A DNA stretch of 22,196 bases, taken from positions 1-22,196 of the forward strand of contig JASLJE010000008.1 in assembly GCA_030152565.1 (NCBI GenBank), written 5' to 3'. Shown in pieces: positions 13,611 to 22,177 of the stretch (position 1 is the stretch's first letter; every line of letters starts with the position of its first letter). The notes beneath the pieces are model-generated. The model was not told the DNA's origin. It saw nothing but the letters and a program-made list of their open reading frames with translations, and searched no databases. A program made the translations under genes and the position numbers. This DNA comes from Peptoniphilaceae bacterium. GTDB taxonomy: Bacteria; Bacillota; Clostridia; Tissierellales; Peptoniphilaceae.

Positions 13611-14446
13611 TTTCTCCCCCTGCTTAAACCTATTATGATATCATCTAGTGTCGCCTTATCGACAAGAAGATTTTCATACTTATCCCTATTTACTATAAGG
13701 GCCTCATAGCCATAGCCTGTATCTCTCAAGTCTTTTATATCTTTTTTGTCTATGGTTTCCAGGTCCTTTTCTGCAACCTTGGCCAGGCCAAAGTCTTCTA
13801 AAATTTCGTCCTTAACTCCCTCAAGAAGTACTTCACCCTTATTTATCATAATTAAATAATCTGCTATTTTTTCAAAGTCAGAAGTTATGTGACTAGACAT
13901 GAGAACTGATTTTTTCCCATCTCCTATATAGTCTAGTAAAATATCCAATAATTCCTGCCTAATTAAAGGGTCTAGACCACTACTAGGCTCATCTAAAATT
14001 AAGAGTTCTGCCTGGTGACTCAGGGCTGTTGCCAGATAAAGTTTCATCTTCATCCCCTTAGATAACTCCTCAATCTTCATCTTCCTATCAATATTAAATC
14101 TCTCAAGATAAGAGTAATATACACTATCATCCCACTTGTCATAGGCATATTTTAATACCTTGGCTATATCTTCTGCTGTATTTTTCTCATAGAAAAAAGA
14201 ATCATCCAAAACTATTCCCAATCTGTTTTTAATCTCCAACTCGTTTTCCCTTAAGTCTTTACCCCAATAACTAATCTCACCTTCATAGGAAAGACTATTT
14301 AAAAGACACTTAATAGTGGTTGTCTTTCCCGACCCATTAGGTCCTATCAGACCTACTATACAGCCTTGAGGTAGCTTAAAATTTATTTTTTTTAGGGCAA
14401 AGTTATCATACTTTTTTTCCAGCCCTTTAACTTCTAATACGTTCAT
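13607..14446 (-). CDS. ABC transporter ATPase of the YtrA-linked transporter
   Basis: This is the nucleotide-binding subunit: Walker A GLIGPNGSGKTT at about 33-44, signature ELSKGMKMKL at about 128-137, Walker B LLILDEPSSGLDP at about 148-160 and the H-loop MSSHITSD at about 182-189. The signature LSKGM in place of LSGGQ is common in ABC-2/CcmA-like ATPases. A C-terminal extension of about 70 residues follows. The ATG directly follows the TAG of the GntR gene (TAGATG), with GGAGG just upstream. It works with the downstream permease. Confidence 0.92.
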   Translation of the reverse strand: MNVLEVKGLEKKYDNFALKKINFKLPQGCIVGLIGPNGSGKTTTIKCLLNSLSYEGEISYWGKDLRENELEIKNRLGIVLDDSFFYEKNTAEDIAKVLKYAYDKWDDSVYYSYLERFNIDRKMKIEELSKGMKMKLYLATALSHQAELLILDEPSSGLDPLIRQELLDILLDYIGDGKKSVLMSSHITSDFEKIADYLIMINKGEVLLEGVKDEILEDFGLAKVAEKDLETIDKKDIKDLRDTGYGYEALIVNRDKYENLLVDKATLDDIIIGLSRGRK

Positions 14447-14818
14447 CTAATCCTCCATAATTAAATCTACTATTTCTTTTATTTCTTCTTTCTTAATATT
14501 TGCCATGCTGGCTATATCATTTATTTCTTCCAGCTTGCCTTCTATTTTTATATAGGCCTCTTCCCTTATTAACTCCTTATTTTGTAGGGCTACAAAACTT
14601 CCCTTACCTGGATAGGTATTAATAAATCCATCCTTCTGGAGCTCTTCATAGGCCCTTTTTGTAGTTATTACACTGATTCTCAAACTCTTGGCCAACTCTC
14701 TCATAGAAGGAAGCATATCACCTTCCTTTAAGTCCCCCTTCACTATCAGGGCTACTATCTGACTTCTAATCTGTTCATAAATTGGATCTTTTGAGGCATT
14801 GCTAATTAAAATATCCAT
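14447..14818 (-). CDS. GntR-family regulator, YtrA subfamily
   Basis: The short protein (123 residues from ATG 14818) is a GntR winged helix-turn-helix (YEQIRSQIVALIVKGDL, MLPSMRELAKSLRISVITTKRA, with PSMRELA as key motif) and a short helical tail of about 45 residues instead of a large effector domain, as in YtrA. I choose ATG 14818 because GGGAGG lies 4 nt upstream; ATG 14830 overlaps that site. YtrA-type regulators usually repress their own operon. The palindrome over the promoter fits self-repression of this GntR-ATPase-permease unit. Confidence 0.9.
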   Translation of the reverse strand: MDILISNASKDPIYEQIRSQIVALIVKGDLKEGDMLPSMRELAKSLRISVITTKRAYEELQKDGFINTYPGKGSFVALQNKELIREEAYIKIEGKLEEINDIASMANIKKEEIKEIVDLIMED

Positions 14819-14833
14819 GTTACCTCCCATATC

Positions 14834-14880
14834 GTATATATACTATATATACAGTATATACTTTTTCTTCCACTTGTCAA
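14834..14880 (-). promoter_or_regulatory. Promoter and palindromic operator of the GntR-ABC operon
   Basis: TTGACA (14880-14875) and TATACT (14858-14853) are 16 bp apart on minus. Immediately downstream, 14834-14852 is a 19-bp palindrome (GTATATATA-C-TATATATAC on plus), and a further GTATATAC overlaps the -10 box. This is where a YtrA-type repressor would block the start site. Confidence 0.75.
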
Positions 14881-14883
14881 TCA

Positions 14884-14926
14884 TTGTATATGTTTTTTTT
14901 TATGGTAAAATTATTCTATAAGGAGG
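14884..14926 (+). promoter_or_regulatory. Probable fetAB promoter and ribosome site
   Basis: TTGTAT (14884-14889) and TGG-extended TAAAAT (14906-14911) are 16 bp apart, and AAGGAGG (14920-14926) lies 6 nt before the fetA ATG. The distance from -10 to the ribosome site leaves a leader of only about 14 nt. The promoter is divergent from, and close to, that of the GntR operon. Confidence 0.5.
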
Positions 14927-14932
14927 AATGCT

Positions 14933-15553
14933 ATGATTTTAACAAGTAAAGATTTAACCTATAAACACCTGTCATATCCTGATATTGAGATTTTAGAAGA
15001 CAGGGTTAATTTTATACATGGACCGAGTGGCTCTGGTAAAACTACCCTCTTAAAACTTTTAAATAAATCCATATCTCCAGATGGTGGAAAAATATTTTTT
15101 AAAGGAGATGACCTGGAAAAATTAAATTCTATAGAACTTAGAAAGAATATTACCCTATGTGGACAAAGTTCCTTTCTTTTTCCCGGGACCATCTATGACA
15201 ATTTTAAAGAATTCTACAGTCTTAGAGAGGAAGACCTTCCTTCTAAAGACTATATGAGAAAGATTTTAGACCTATGCCAGATAGACTTTGATCTAAACAA
15301 GGATACCTATAACCTATCTGGAGGGGAAAAACAAAGGGTCTTTATAGCCCTTATCTTAAGCTTTAAGCCAGAGATAATTCTTTTAGATGAACCGACCTCT
15401 GCCCTTGATGATAATACTGCCTACAGGCTGATGGAAAATATTATCGACTATTCTAATAAAAACAAAATCAGCATGGTAGTAGTAAGTCACAATGACGGTA
15501 TAATAGAGAAATTTAGTGAAAATAATATATATATAGGTGATAAAAATGAATGA
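14933..15553 (+). CDS. fetA: Metal (iron) export ABC ATPase FetA-like
   Basis: This 206-residue ATPase carries Walker A HGPSGSGKTTLLK at about 28-40, Q-loop LCGQSSFLFPGT at about 76-87, signature NLSGGEKQRVF at about 128-138, Walker B IILLDEPTSALDD at about 149-161 and H-loop VVVSHND at about 183-189. The small size and a UPF0014 membrane partner identify the FetAB (YbbL-YbbM) type, which in E. coli exports iron and protects against oxidative stress. Its stop overlaps the start of fetB by 8 nt. It is the only plus-strand operon in the window. Confidence 0.88.
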   Translation: MILTSKDLTYKHLSYPDIEILEDRVNFIHGPSGSGKTTLLKLLNKSISPDGGKIFFKGDDLEKLNSIELRKNITLCGQSSFLFPGTIYDNFKEFYSLREEDLPSKDYMRKILDLCQIDFDLNKDTYNLSGGEKQRVFIALILSFKPEIILLDEPTSALDDNTAYRLMENIIDYSNKNKISMVVVSHNDGIIEKFSENNIYIGDKNE

Positions 15554-16343
15554 AGTTACACAAATTAGCCTAGATAGGTTTATCCTAGTCTACGCCCTAC
15601 TCTTACTCGTTTTAGCTATTATGAAAAAAGCTGAAATTAAGCACACCAAGCTCCTGGTAAGTTCCAGCTTGAGAATGACAGTTCAACTTGTCTTGGCAGG
15701 ATTTCTTTTAACTGCTATTTTTAAAAATCCCAAGCCTATCTACACACTTAGCTATTTATTAGTTATGATAGTCTTTTCCATCTATCAGGTCTATAAGAGA
15801 AACCCTGATATTAATAAGAGGTTTAAGCTATCCATAGCCCTATCAATCTTCCTATCAGGTCTGGCTGTTATATTTTTCTTTGTAGTTATAGTTGTAAATG
15901 AAGATTTCTTCAATCCCCAATATGTAATTCCAATTAGTGGTATGCTTATGGGAAATGCTATGACTGGAGTTAATTTGGCTGTGAAAACCTTTAATGACTC
16001 TTTAAAAAGTGAGAGACTAAAAATTGAGACCTTAATTAATATAGGTGCCAAACCCAAGGATATTTTACTTCCATTTGTAAACCAAGCCTTAGAAACTGCC
16101 CTACTTCCTACCCTTAATAGGATGGTAGGCATGGGAATTGTATCCCTACCAGGTATGATGACAGGACAAATTTTATCAGGTACTGTTCCTACTGTGGCCA
16201 TTCTCTACCAAATAGCAATTATGATTGCTATTACAACCATAGTTTGTATATCAGTATTTAGTTCCTTATACTTTGGCTATAGAAGTCTTTACAATGATCA
16301 AGACCAAATAATTTGGTCCTATATAAAAGAAGATACTTATTAA
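15546..16343 (+). CDS. fetB: Metal (iron) export permease FetB-like (UPF0014)
   Basis: The roughly 265-residue membrane protein belongs to UPF0014/FetB. It has about six to seven hydrophobic segments and the family motifs SSLRMTVQLVLAGF (about 38-51), the PISGMLMGNAMTGVNLAV loop (about 132-149), the ETLINIGAKPKDIL cytosolic segment, and GMGIVSLPGMMTGQILSG (about 198-215). I choose ATG 15546 with AGGTGAT just upstream; a GTG at 15537 is also in frame. The overlap with fetA implies coupled translation. Substrate metal is inferred from the family. Confidence 0.9.
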   Translation: MNEVTQISLDRFILVYALLLLVLAIMKKAEIKHTKLLVSSSLRMTVQLVLAGFLLTAIFKNPKPIYTLSYLLVMIVFSIYQVYKRNPDINKRFKLSIALSIFLSGLAVIFFFVVIVVNEDFFNPQYVIPISGMLMGNAMTGVNLAVKTFNDSLKSERLKIETLINIGAKPKDILLPFVNQALETALLPTLNRMVGMGIVSLPGMMTGQILSGTVPTVAILYQIAIMIAITTIVCISVFSSLYFGYRSLYNDQDQIIWSYIKEDTY

Positions 16344-16346
16344 GAG

Positions 16347-16380
16347 AAAGCCTCAATTTACTAGAAATTGGGGCTTTTAT
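16347..16380 (+). terminator. Terminator of fetAB
   Basis: AAAGCCTCAATTT and AAATTGGGGCTTT form a 13-bp stem with one G-U pair and a 5-nt loop, ending in TTTT. It follows the fetB stop directly. Confidence 0.85.
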
Positions 16381-16393
16381 AAAACATAAAATT

Positions 16394-16437
16394 AAAAAGG
16401 CAGATTGCCCTATAAATTATAGGATACAATCCGCCTT
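16394..16437 (-). terminator. Terminator of the opp operon
   Basis: On minus AAGGCGGATTG and CAATCTGCCTT pair (11 bp, one G-U), with a further inner stem (CCTATAA/TTATAGG region), followed by T5. It lies between two convergent operons, back-to-back with the fetAB terminator. Confidence 0.85.
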
Positions 16438-16474
16438 ATAAATATATTAAATTAGGATTTTATTTCACTACTTC

Positions 16475-17461
16475 TTAATCTATTTTTTCTTTGTCTATAA
16501 AATCTTGTGAGAAGTGACAGGCAACAAAGTGATTTTCCCTTACTTCCTCTAATACTGGCGTTTCTTTCCTACAGATATCTTTTGCATAATAACATCTATC
16601 TACAAATTTACATCCTGGTTTGGTATCTATAGGACTTGGAACATCTCCTTCCAAAGGAATTCTTTCCCTTTCTCTTTGAATCTCTGGATCCGGTATAGGT
16701 ATGGCTGACAATAAGGCCTGGGTATAAGGATGAAGAGAGTTTTTATATAGTTCATCACTATCTGCTATCTCCATCATATGGCCCAAGTACATTACGCCAA
16801 CCTTATCAGATATATACCTTACCATGGATAAATCATGGGCTATGAATAGTAAAGTTACATTGTGTTCTCTTTGAATCTTCTGTAATAAATTTACTATCTG
16901 TGCCTGAATTGATACATCCAGGGCTGATATAGGCTCGTCACAAACTATAAATTTGGGACCTAAAGCCAAGGCCCTAGCTATTCCAATTCTTTGTCTTTGG
17001 CCTCCTGAGAACTCATGGGCGAACCTTTGAGAGTGTTCCGGGCCTAGACCAACCATATCCAATAAATATAACACTTTTTCTTTTCTTTCTTTTGGATCCT
17101 TGTATAATCCATAAATATCATAGGGTTCTGCAACAATTTCTTCTACTGTCATTCTTGGATCCAGTGAAGCATAAGGGTCTTGGAAAATCATCTGCATATC
17201 CCTTCTCACATCATTTAATTCTCTATTATTTAAGGCAAATACATCCTTGCCATCAAAATAAACACTTCCTTCTGTAGGTTCCACTAGTTTTAAGATTGTT
17301 TTACCAGTTGTGGACTTACCACAGCCTGATTCTCCTACTAGACCAAAGGTCTCCCCCTCTTTTATCTCAAAACTAATACCATCAACAGCCTTTAACTGTG
17401 ATTTTCCTACTTTATAATATTTCTTTAACTTATCTACTTTTAATAATGTTTTTTTAGTCAT
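16475..17461 (-). CDS. oppF: Oligopeptide ABC importer ATPase OppF
   Basis: Second ATPase of the peptide importer. Walker A LVGESGCGKSTTGK is at about 37-50, signature EFSGGQRQRIGIARAL at about 146-161 and Walker B FIVCDEPISALDVS at about 168-181. The C-terminal oligopeptide (oligo_HPY) extension has cysteines in GCKFVDRC, KDIC and FVAC (about 282-317), a pattern typical of Opp/Dpp ATPases and possibly a metal or Fe-S site. GGAGG, inside the end of oppD, precedes the ATG; the genes overlap by 8 nt. Last gene of the operon. Confidence 0.93.
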   Translation of the reverse strand: MTKKTLLKVDKLKKYYKVGKSQLKAVDGISFEIKEGETFGLVGESGCGKSTTGKTILKLVEPTEGSVYFDGKDVFALNNRELNDVRRDMQMIFQDPYASLDPRMTVEEIVAEPYDIYGLYKDPKERKEKVLYLLDMVGLGPEHSQRFAHEFSGGQRQRIGIARALALGPKFIVCDEPISALDVSIQAQIVNLLQKIQREHNVTLLFIAHDLSMVRYISDKVGVMYLGHMMEIADSDELYKNSLHPYTQALLSAIPIPDPEIQRERERIPLEGDVPSPIDTKPGCKFVDRCYYAKDICRKETPVLEEVRENHFVACHFSQDFIDKEKID

Positions 17462-18452
17462 TATTTACCTCCTTGGCCTGAGGATGTGATAAAAAGCATT
17501 TTGAACAGTGTGTTTCACTATGTTGAAAATTTGGGGGAACGTAGTTTTCACAAACTTTCAAGGCCTTATCACATCTATCAAAAAAGGCGCATCCTTGTGG
17601 CGGATGAAATAAATCAGGAGGTGTACCTTCTATTGTTGACAACTGATCATTATTATTAGTAGTTAATCTAGGTACCGATTCTAATAGTTTCTTGGTATAT
17701 GGGTGTTGTGGCCTATAGAAAATTTCATCTGCTGTTCCCTGCTCTACAATTTGACCAGCATACATTACAGCTATTCTATCTGCCATTTCTGCTACAACAC
17801 CCAGGTCGTGAGTTATTAAAATAATTGATACATCAAAGTCATCTTTTAACTTATTCATCAATTCTAGTATTTGAGCTTGAACTGTCACATCTAGTGCAGT
17901 TGTAGGCTCATCTGCTATTAATAGCTTAGGGTTATTAGCCATGGCCATGGCTATCATAACTCTCTGCCTCATACCACCTGAGAATTGATGAGGATATTGA
18001 TCTACCCTCTTATCAGGTTGGGGTACAGCAACCAGGTCTAAAAGCTCTATGGCCCTAGCCCTCGCCTCCTCTTTCTTTATCTTTTTATGTTTTAAAGCCC
18101 CTTCTACAATTTGTGGCCCCACCTTCATAGTTGGATTTAGGTAGGTCATAGGATCTTGAAATATCATAGATATATCATTTCCCCTAATTTCTTCCATCTG
18201 CCTGTCTGTCTTGTCCAAAATATTTATATCTTCAAAGAAGATCTCCCCATTCTTATAAACAGCAGCTGGCTTTGGAAGTAGTTGCATAATAGAAGATGCT
18301 GTTACTGACTTACCTGAGCCAGACTCTCCTACTATGGCTAAAGTTTCTTTTCTATTTAAATGGAATGTTATATCTCTAACAGCTTCAACCTCTCCAAAAA
18401 ATGTCTCAAAAGAAACTGATAAATTTTTTACATCTAATATTCTATCTGTCAT
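17454..18452 (-). CDS. oppD: Oligopeptide ABC importer ATPase OppD
   Basis: First ATPase of the importer, about 332 residues from ATG 18452. It has Walker A IVGESGSGKSVTAS, signature QFSGGMRQRVMIAMAM, Walker B LLIADEPTTALDVT and H-loop LITHDLGVV. The C-terminal extension carries GCAFFDRC, KVC and THCSKC cysteines, as in OppF. I choose ATG 18452 (MTDRILDVK) because TAGGAGTG lies just upstream and 7 nt separate it from the oppC stop; the frame stays open to 18488 within oppC without a ribosome site. Confidence 0.93.
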   Translation of the reverse strand: MTDRILDVKNLSVSFETFFGEVEAVRDITFHLNRKETLAIVGESGSGKSVTASSIMQLLPKPAAVYKNGEIFFEDINILDKTDRQMEEIRGNDISMIFQDPMTYLNPTMKVGPQIVEGALKHKKIKKEEARARAIELLDLVAVPQPDKRVDQYPHQFSGGMRQRVMIAMAMANNPKLLIADEPTTALDVTVQAQILELMNKLKDDFDVSIILITHDLGVVAEMADRIAVMYAGQIVEQGTADEIFYRPQHPYTKKLLESVPRLTTNNNDQLSTIEGTPPDLFHPPQGCAFFDRCDKALKVCENYVPPNFQHSETHCSKCFLSHPQAKEVNND

Positions 18453-18459
18453 AACACTC

Positions 18460-19398
18460 CTACTTTCTAAGTCTAGGGTCCAAGGCATCTCTTAAACCAT
18501 CACCTAATACATTAAATGAAAACATTATTAGGGTAATTAATAAAGATGGTATTAATAATTGATACATTAAACCTATATTCATAACCGCCAGACCATCATT
18601 GGCCAAACTACCCAAACTTGGTACTGGAGGCTGTAAACCCAAGCCTAAAAAGCTTAGAGTTGCCTCTGAAAATATAGCACCTGGTATGGTGATAGTCATC
18701 CTAACTAGGATAGGCCCCATAGTATTAGGTATAATATGCCTTCTTAAAATATAGGCATTACCTGCCCCCATGGTCTTGGAAGCTAGTACATATTCATTTT
18801 CCTTTAGTTGAAGCACCTGGCCCCTAACCATAATGGCCATGGGTACCCAACCTGTAATGGACATGGCTAGAATCAAGGTGAATAGGGATGATCCCTGTTC
18901 TTGACCCAGGGCTACAGATAAAATAATTACTATTAACATATAAGGAATAGCATAAATTATCTCAGCTATTCTCATCATAATAGAATCAACCCTACCTGAT
19001 GCCATCCCAGCTATACCCCCATAAATAATTCCCATTACCAAGTCTACTAGGGCTGCTAAAATACCTATTAATAAGGAATATCTAGCCCCTATGAAAACTC
19101 TAGTAAACAAATCTCTTCCCAATTGATCTGTTCCAAACCAATAGGTAGATGATGGCCTATTATTAGTCATATCTAAGTTTTGGTCTGAATAGGAAAAACT
19201 ATTAAAGTAGGGAGCCACTATAGACAAAATACCAAGGATTACTATTACATAAAGGCCAAACATGGCCAACTTATTTTCCTTAAGTCTTCTTCTAACATCG
19301 GCCCAATACTTGATGGAGGGTCTGGTTATTCTCTCCACATTTTGATTGGTCTTATCATATTTTTCAAATAAATCTTGAGGGTATTCTCTCTTTACCAT
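18460..19398 (-). CDS. oppC: Oligopeptide ABC importer permease OppC
   Basis: The 312-residue permease has a cytosolic N-terminus, a first membrane span at about 46-66, an external domain with SSTYWFGTDQLGRDLFTR (about 82-99; motif GTDQLGRD typical of OppC/DppC), five further spans, and the EAA loop in KTMGAGNAYILRRHIIPN (about 207-224). It pairs with OppB. Its ATG overlaps the oppB stop (TAATG), indicating coupled translation. Confidence 0.93.
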   Translation of the reverse strand: MVKREYPQDLFEKYDKTNQNVERITRPSIKYWADVRRRLKENKLAMFGLYVIVILGILSIVAPYFNSFSYSDQNLDMTNNRPSSTYWFGTDQLGRDLFTRVFIGARYSLLIGILAALVDLVMGIIYGGIAGMASGRVDSIMMRIAEIIYAIPYMLIVIILSVALGQEQGSSLFTLILAMSITGWVPMAIMVRGQVLQLKENEYVLASKTMGAGNAYILRRHIIPNTMGPILVRMTITIPGAIFSEATLSFLGLGLQPPVPSLGSLANDGLAVMNIGLMYQLLIPSLLITLIMFSFNVLGDGLRDALDPRLRK

Positions 19399-20327
19399 TA
19401 CTCGCCCTCCTTGGTCACATCTATTCTAGGGTCAACTACAACATATAAAATATCTACTATTAATAATAGGGTAATCAATACCATGGAATAGAAAACTGTA
19501 GTTCCCATTATCAAGGTATAGTCCCTCTTAAAAATTGAATTTGTAAAGAACATGCCCAGTCCTGGTATTCCAAATATCTTTTCAACTACAAAGGAACCTG
19601 TTAATAACCCTGATAAGGTCGTTCCTAGAGATGAGATAATTGGCAGTATGGCATTTCTAATACCGTGTCTTATAATTGTCGTTGACTTTTTTAATCCCTT
19701 TGATTTTGCCGTTTTAATATAATCTTGATTTAATACTTCTAACATTGACGATCTCATCAATCTAGAGATTGACGCCATCGGCATTAATGCTAAGGTAAAG
19801 GATGGAAGTAATGTATGTTTAAAACTTCCCCATCCCCCAATCGGGAAAAATTTAACTGGCTTGGCCACATATTGAATAAGCAGGGACCCCATAATAAATG
19901 AAGGTACTGATATTCCTATTATTGCTATGATCATAAAAAAGTGATCTGCAAATTTATTTTGATATATGGCGGCTAATGTACCAAACAATATTCCAAAAAC
20001 TATGGCCAGTAAAAAGGCCTGTAGGCCCAGTCTAGCAGATACAGGAAAACCTCTAGATATCATTTCATTTACTGTTTCTGTCTTTGATATCATAGAATCT
20101 CCAAAATCTCCTCTGGCAATGTTTTTTAAGTACATTATATACTGTTCGCTCTTTGGCTTATTTAATCCGTACTTCTCCATTAAGTTTTCCATAACTGCTG
20201 GAGGCATCTTGCCTTCCTTACTAAATGGATTACCTGGAGCCAGATTCATAAGCATAAAAGTTATAGTAATTATTGCCCAAAGGGTAATAATAGCCATTAG
20301 AACTCTCTTTGTTATATACTTAAACAT
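19398..20327 (-). CDS. oppB: Oligopeptide ABC importer permease OppB
   Basis: The 309-residue permease has a first span at about 9-29 followed by the OppB/DppB pattern MNLAPGNPF (about 27-35), GLNKPKSEQYIMYLKNI, and five more spans. The EAA loop is KSKGLKKSTTIIRHGIRN (about 199-216). GGAGAAGG precedes the ATG. A GC-rich hairpin between oppA and oppB may limit oppB-F relative to oppA. Confidence 0.93.
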   Translation of the reverse strand: MFKYITKRVLMAIITLWAIITITFMLMNLAPGNPFSKEGKMPPAVMENLMEKYGLNKPKSEQYIMYLKNIARGDFGDSMISKTETVNEMISRGFPVSARLGLQAFLLAIVFGILFGTLAAIYQNKFADHFFMIIAIIGISVPSFIMGSLLIQYVAKPVKFFPIGGWGSFKHTLLPSFTLALMPMASISRLMRSSMLEVLNQDYIKTAKSKGLKKSTTIIRHGIRNAILPIISSLGTTLSGLLTGSFVVEKIFGIPGLGMFFTNSIFKRDYTLIMGTTVFYSMVLITLLLIVDILYVVVDPRIDVTKEGE

Positions 20328-20351
20328 ATCCTTCTCCTATAAAAATATAGA

Positions 20352-20371
20352 GAATTGGCCGGGGCCAATTC
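20352..20371 (-). terminator. Intercistronic hairpin between oppA and oppB
   Basis: GAATTGGCC-CC-GGCCAATTC (folds as an 8-bp stem with a CCCG loop) is followed on minus by TCTATATTTTT, a broken T tract. It is likely a partial terminator or mRNA-stabilising hairpin giving more oppA than transporter mRNA. Confidence 0.6.
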
Positions 20372-20382
20372 CCTACTCATAT

Positions 20383-21993
20383 CTACTCTTCAACCACTTC
20401 TGCATAAGTTAAGGTTGGTGCAAATAATAGGGTCTTATATACTCCCTTAATATTTGGCTTAACTAAATAGTTCTTAGTATAGTGGTAAATTGGTACTATT
20501 GGCATATCTTCCATAAGGATTTTTTCTGCCTGTCTCATAGCATCCATTCTAACCTTTTGATCTGCTGAGTTTTTAGCTTCATTAATTAACTTATCATACT
20601 CTGCATTACTATAGCCTGTATCGTTAAAAGGTCCATCTGTAACAAATAGGTCTAGCATGGTCATAGGATCTTCATAGTCTCCTATCCAACCAGCTCTTGA
20701 TATTTGGAAATCTCCAGCCTTTTCTTTTTCTAACTTGTCCTTGAACTCAAGGTTGGTTAGGGCTATATCTACGCCTAGATTTTTCTTCCACATTTCTTGG
20801 ATTGCTTCTGCTATCTTCTTATGGTTTTCATCTGTGTTATACATTAATTGAAATTGCATTTCATCAATTGTTTTTCCTTCTTCCTTAAGACCTTCTGCCA
20901 TTAATTCCTTGGCCTTTTCTGGGTCGTAAGTTATGTGATTACCTGATCCATCTCTAAAGTCCTTACCATTTTCATCCATTAAACCATATGGTACAACACC
21001 TTCTGCTGGTATTTCCCCACGCTTGGTTATCTTACCTGTTATCTGCTCTCTGTCTATAGACATAGATAGGGCATTTCTAACCTTAACATTATCTAATGGT
21101 GATACTACTGAGTTTAAGTTGTAGTAGTAGGTACCAACGTCTTCTGATTCTACTAGGTCTGGATCTTTTTTAGCTATTAAGTCAGCTGCTACTTCTGGTG
21201 GAATATCTTGTAACATGTCATATTCTCCACCTTCATACTTGGCATAGGCAGTAGAAGCTTCTTCAATAATATCTAGATCTATCCCTGCTATCTGTACTTG
21301 ATCAGCATATTGGAACTCTGGATTCTTTCTTAAGGAAATAATACTATTATGTTCCCATTTCTCTAATTTAAATGCTCCGTTTGAAACATGAGTTGTGGCG
21401 TCCTTTGCCCAATCAGCATTTTCCTCTACAACTTTTTCATTCACAGGATATAGGGAATAAAAAGCAGTAAGGTCAATAAAGTATGGAGTTGGTTTTTCTA
21501 ACTCAACTTCTAAGGTCTTTTCGTCCTTAGCCTTAACCATAACATCATCGGCACTTCCTTCTCCTGTATTATAGGCTTCCCCACCCTTTATGTAGTAGGC
21601 TTGAAAAGCATAATCTGCTCCTATGTCAGGATTTAATAATCTCTTCCATGCATACTCAAAGTCTCCTGCAACAACTGGATCCCCATTTGACCACTTGATG
21701 CCATCCTTTAAGGTAAATACATAGTTTAGTCCATCTTCTGATACTGTATAGGATTCAGCTACTCCCTCTGTTAACTTTCCTTCCTTGTCATAGTCCATTA
21801 ATCCTTGGAAGGTATGCTGTAATACCCATGACTCATGAGTACCAGTTGCCATAGCCGGATCCAAAGATCCTGGTTCAGAACCATTATTAGTTCTGATTAT
21901 TTTACCCTCAGCATTATCGCCTGAAGATCCACATGCACTTAATATTAATACAAGTGACATAAGTACTACTAATAATCGCTTATTACGTTTCAT
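20383..21993 (-). CDS. oppA: Oligopeptide-binding lipoprotein OppA (SBP family 5)
   Basis: The extracellular substrate-binding protein delivers peptides to OppBCDF. Residues 1-21 are a lipoprotein signal with lipobox LSAC and the lipidated cysteine at 21. The mature part begins as a typical family 5 protein: NNGSEPGSLDPAMATGTHESWVL (about 36-58; key SEPGSLDP), DGIKWSNGDPV (about 97-107), and a late GWIGDYEDPMTMLDLF region (about 434-449). The 536-residue length is normal. It is the promoter-proximal gene; GGAGAG lies 5 nt before the ATG. Peptide specificity cannot be read from the sequence; nickel or other ligands occur in the family, but the peptide operon context argues for oligopeptides. 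Confidence 0.93.
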   Translation of the reverse strand: MKRNKRLLVVLMSLVLILSACGSSGDNAEGKIIRTNNGSEPGSLDPAMATGTHESWVLQHTFQGLMDYDKEGKLTEGVAESYTVSEDGLNYVFTLKDGIKWSNGDPVVAGDFEYAWKRLLNPDIGADYAFQAYYIKGGEAYNTGEGSADDVMVKAKDEKTLEVELEKPTPYFIDLTAFYSLYPVNEKVVEENADWAKDATTHVSNGAFKLEKWEHNSIISLRKNPEFQYADQVQIAGIDLDIIEEASTAYAKYEGGEYDMLQDIPPEVAADLIAKKDPDLVESEDVGTYYYNLNSVVSPLDNVKVRNALSMSIDREQITGKITKRGEIPAEGVVPYGLMDENGKDFRDGSGNHITYDPEKAKELMAEGLKEEGKTIDEMQFQLMYNTDENHKKIAEAIQEMWKKNLGVDIALTNLEFKDKLEKEKAGDFQISRAGWIGDYEDPMTMLDLFVTDGPFNDTGYSNAEYDKLINEAKNSADQKVRMDAMRQAEKILMEDMPIVPIYHYTKNYLVKPNIKGVYKTLLFAPTLTYAEVVEE

Positions 21994-22043
21994 TTTTCTC
22001 TCCTTTTCTCAATTGCAACAATATTCAATTAATTGTTCTATTT

Positions 22044-22072
22044 ATCATATAGGCGATCTTGCTTTCTGTCAA
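22044..22072 (-). promoter_or_regulatory. opp operon promoter
   Basis: TTGACA (22072-22067) and TATGAT (22049-22044) are 17 bp apart on minus. The predicted start near 22037 gives a leader of about 44 nt, which contains the 10-bp palindrome CAATTAATTG (22026-22035), a possible but unproven operator. Confidence 0.88.
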
Positions 22073-22159
22073 CTATTTTTATAGATATTTATGTATAGAT
22101 ATGTTGGTCATTCTTTATAAGTCTATTGTTTTAGCGGTTTTCCAGGTCTTTTTATTAAT

Positions 22160-22177
22160 TATGAATATTCGTTCATA
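22160..22177. repeat. Inverted repeat upstream of opp
   Basis: TATGAA-TATTCG-TTCATA has perfect 6-bp arms, about 90 bp upstream of the opp -35 box. The rest of 22073-22196 is AT-rich and shows no gene. Confidence 0.35.

Noticed and set aside
15791..16201. Minus-strand frame of 136 codons
   Set aside because: Antisense to the well-conserved fetB permease; no ribosome site.
19966..20412. Plus-strand frame of 148 codons over oppB
   Set aside because: Shadow of oppB and of the intercistronic hairpin; oppB and oppA frames are secure.
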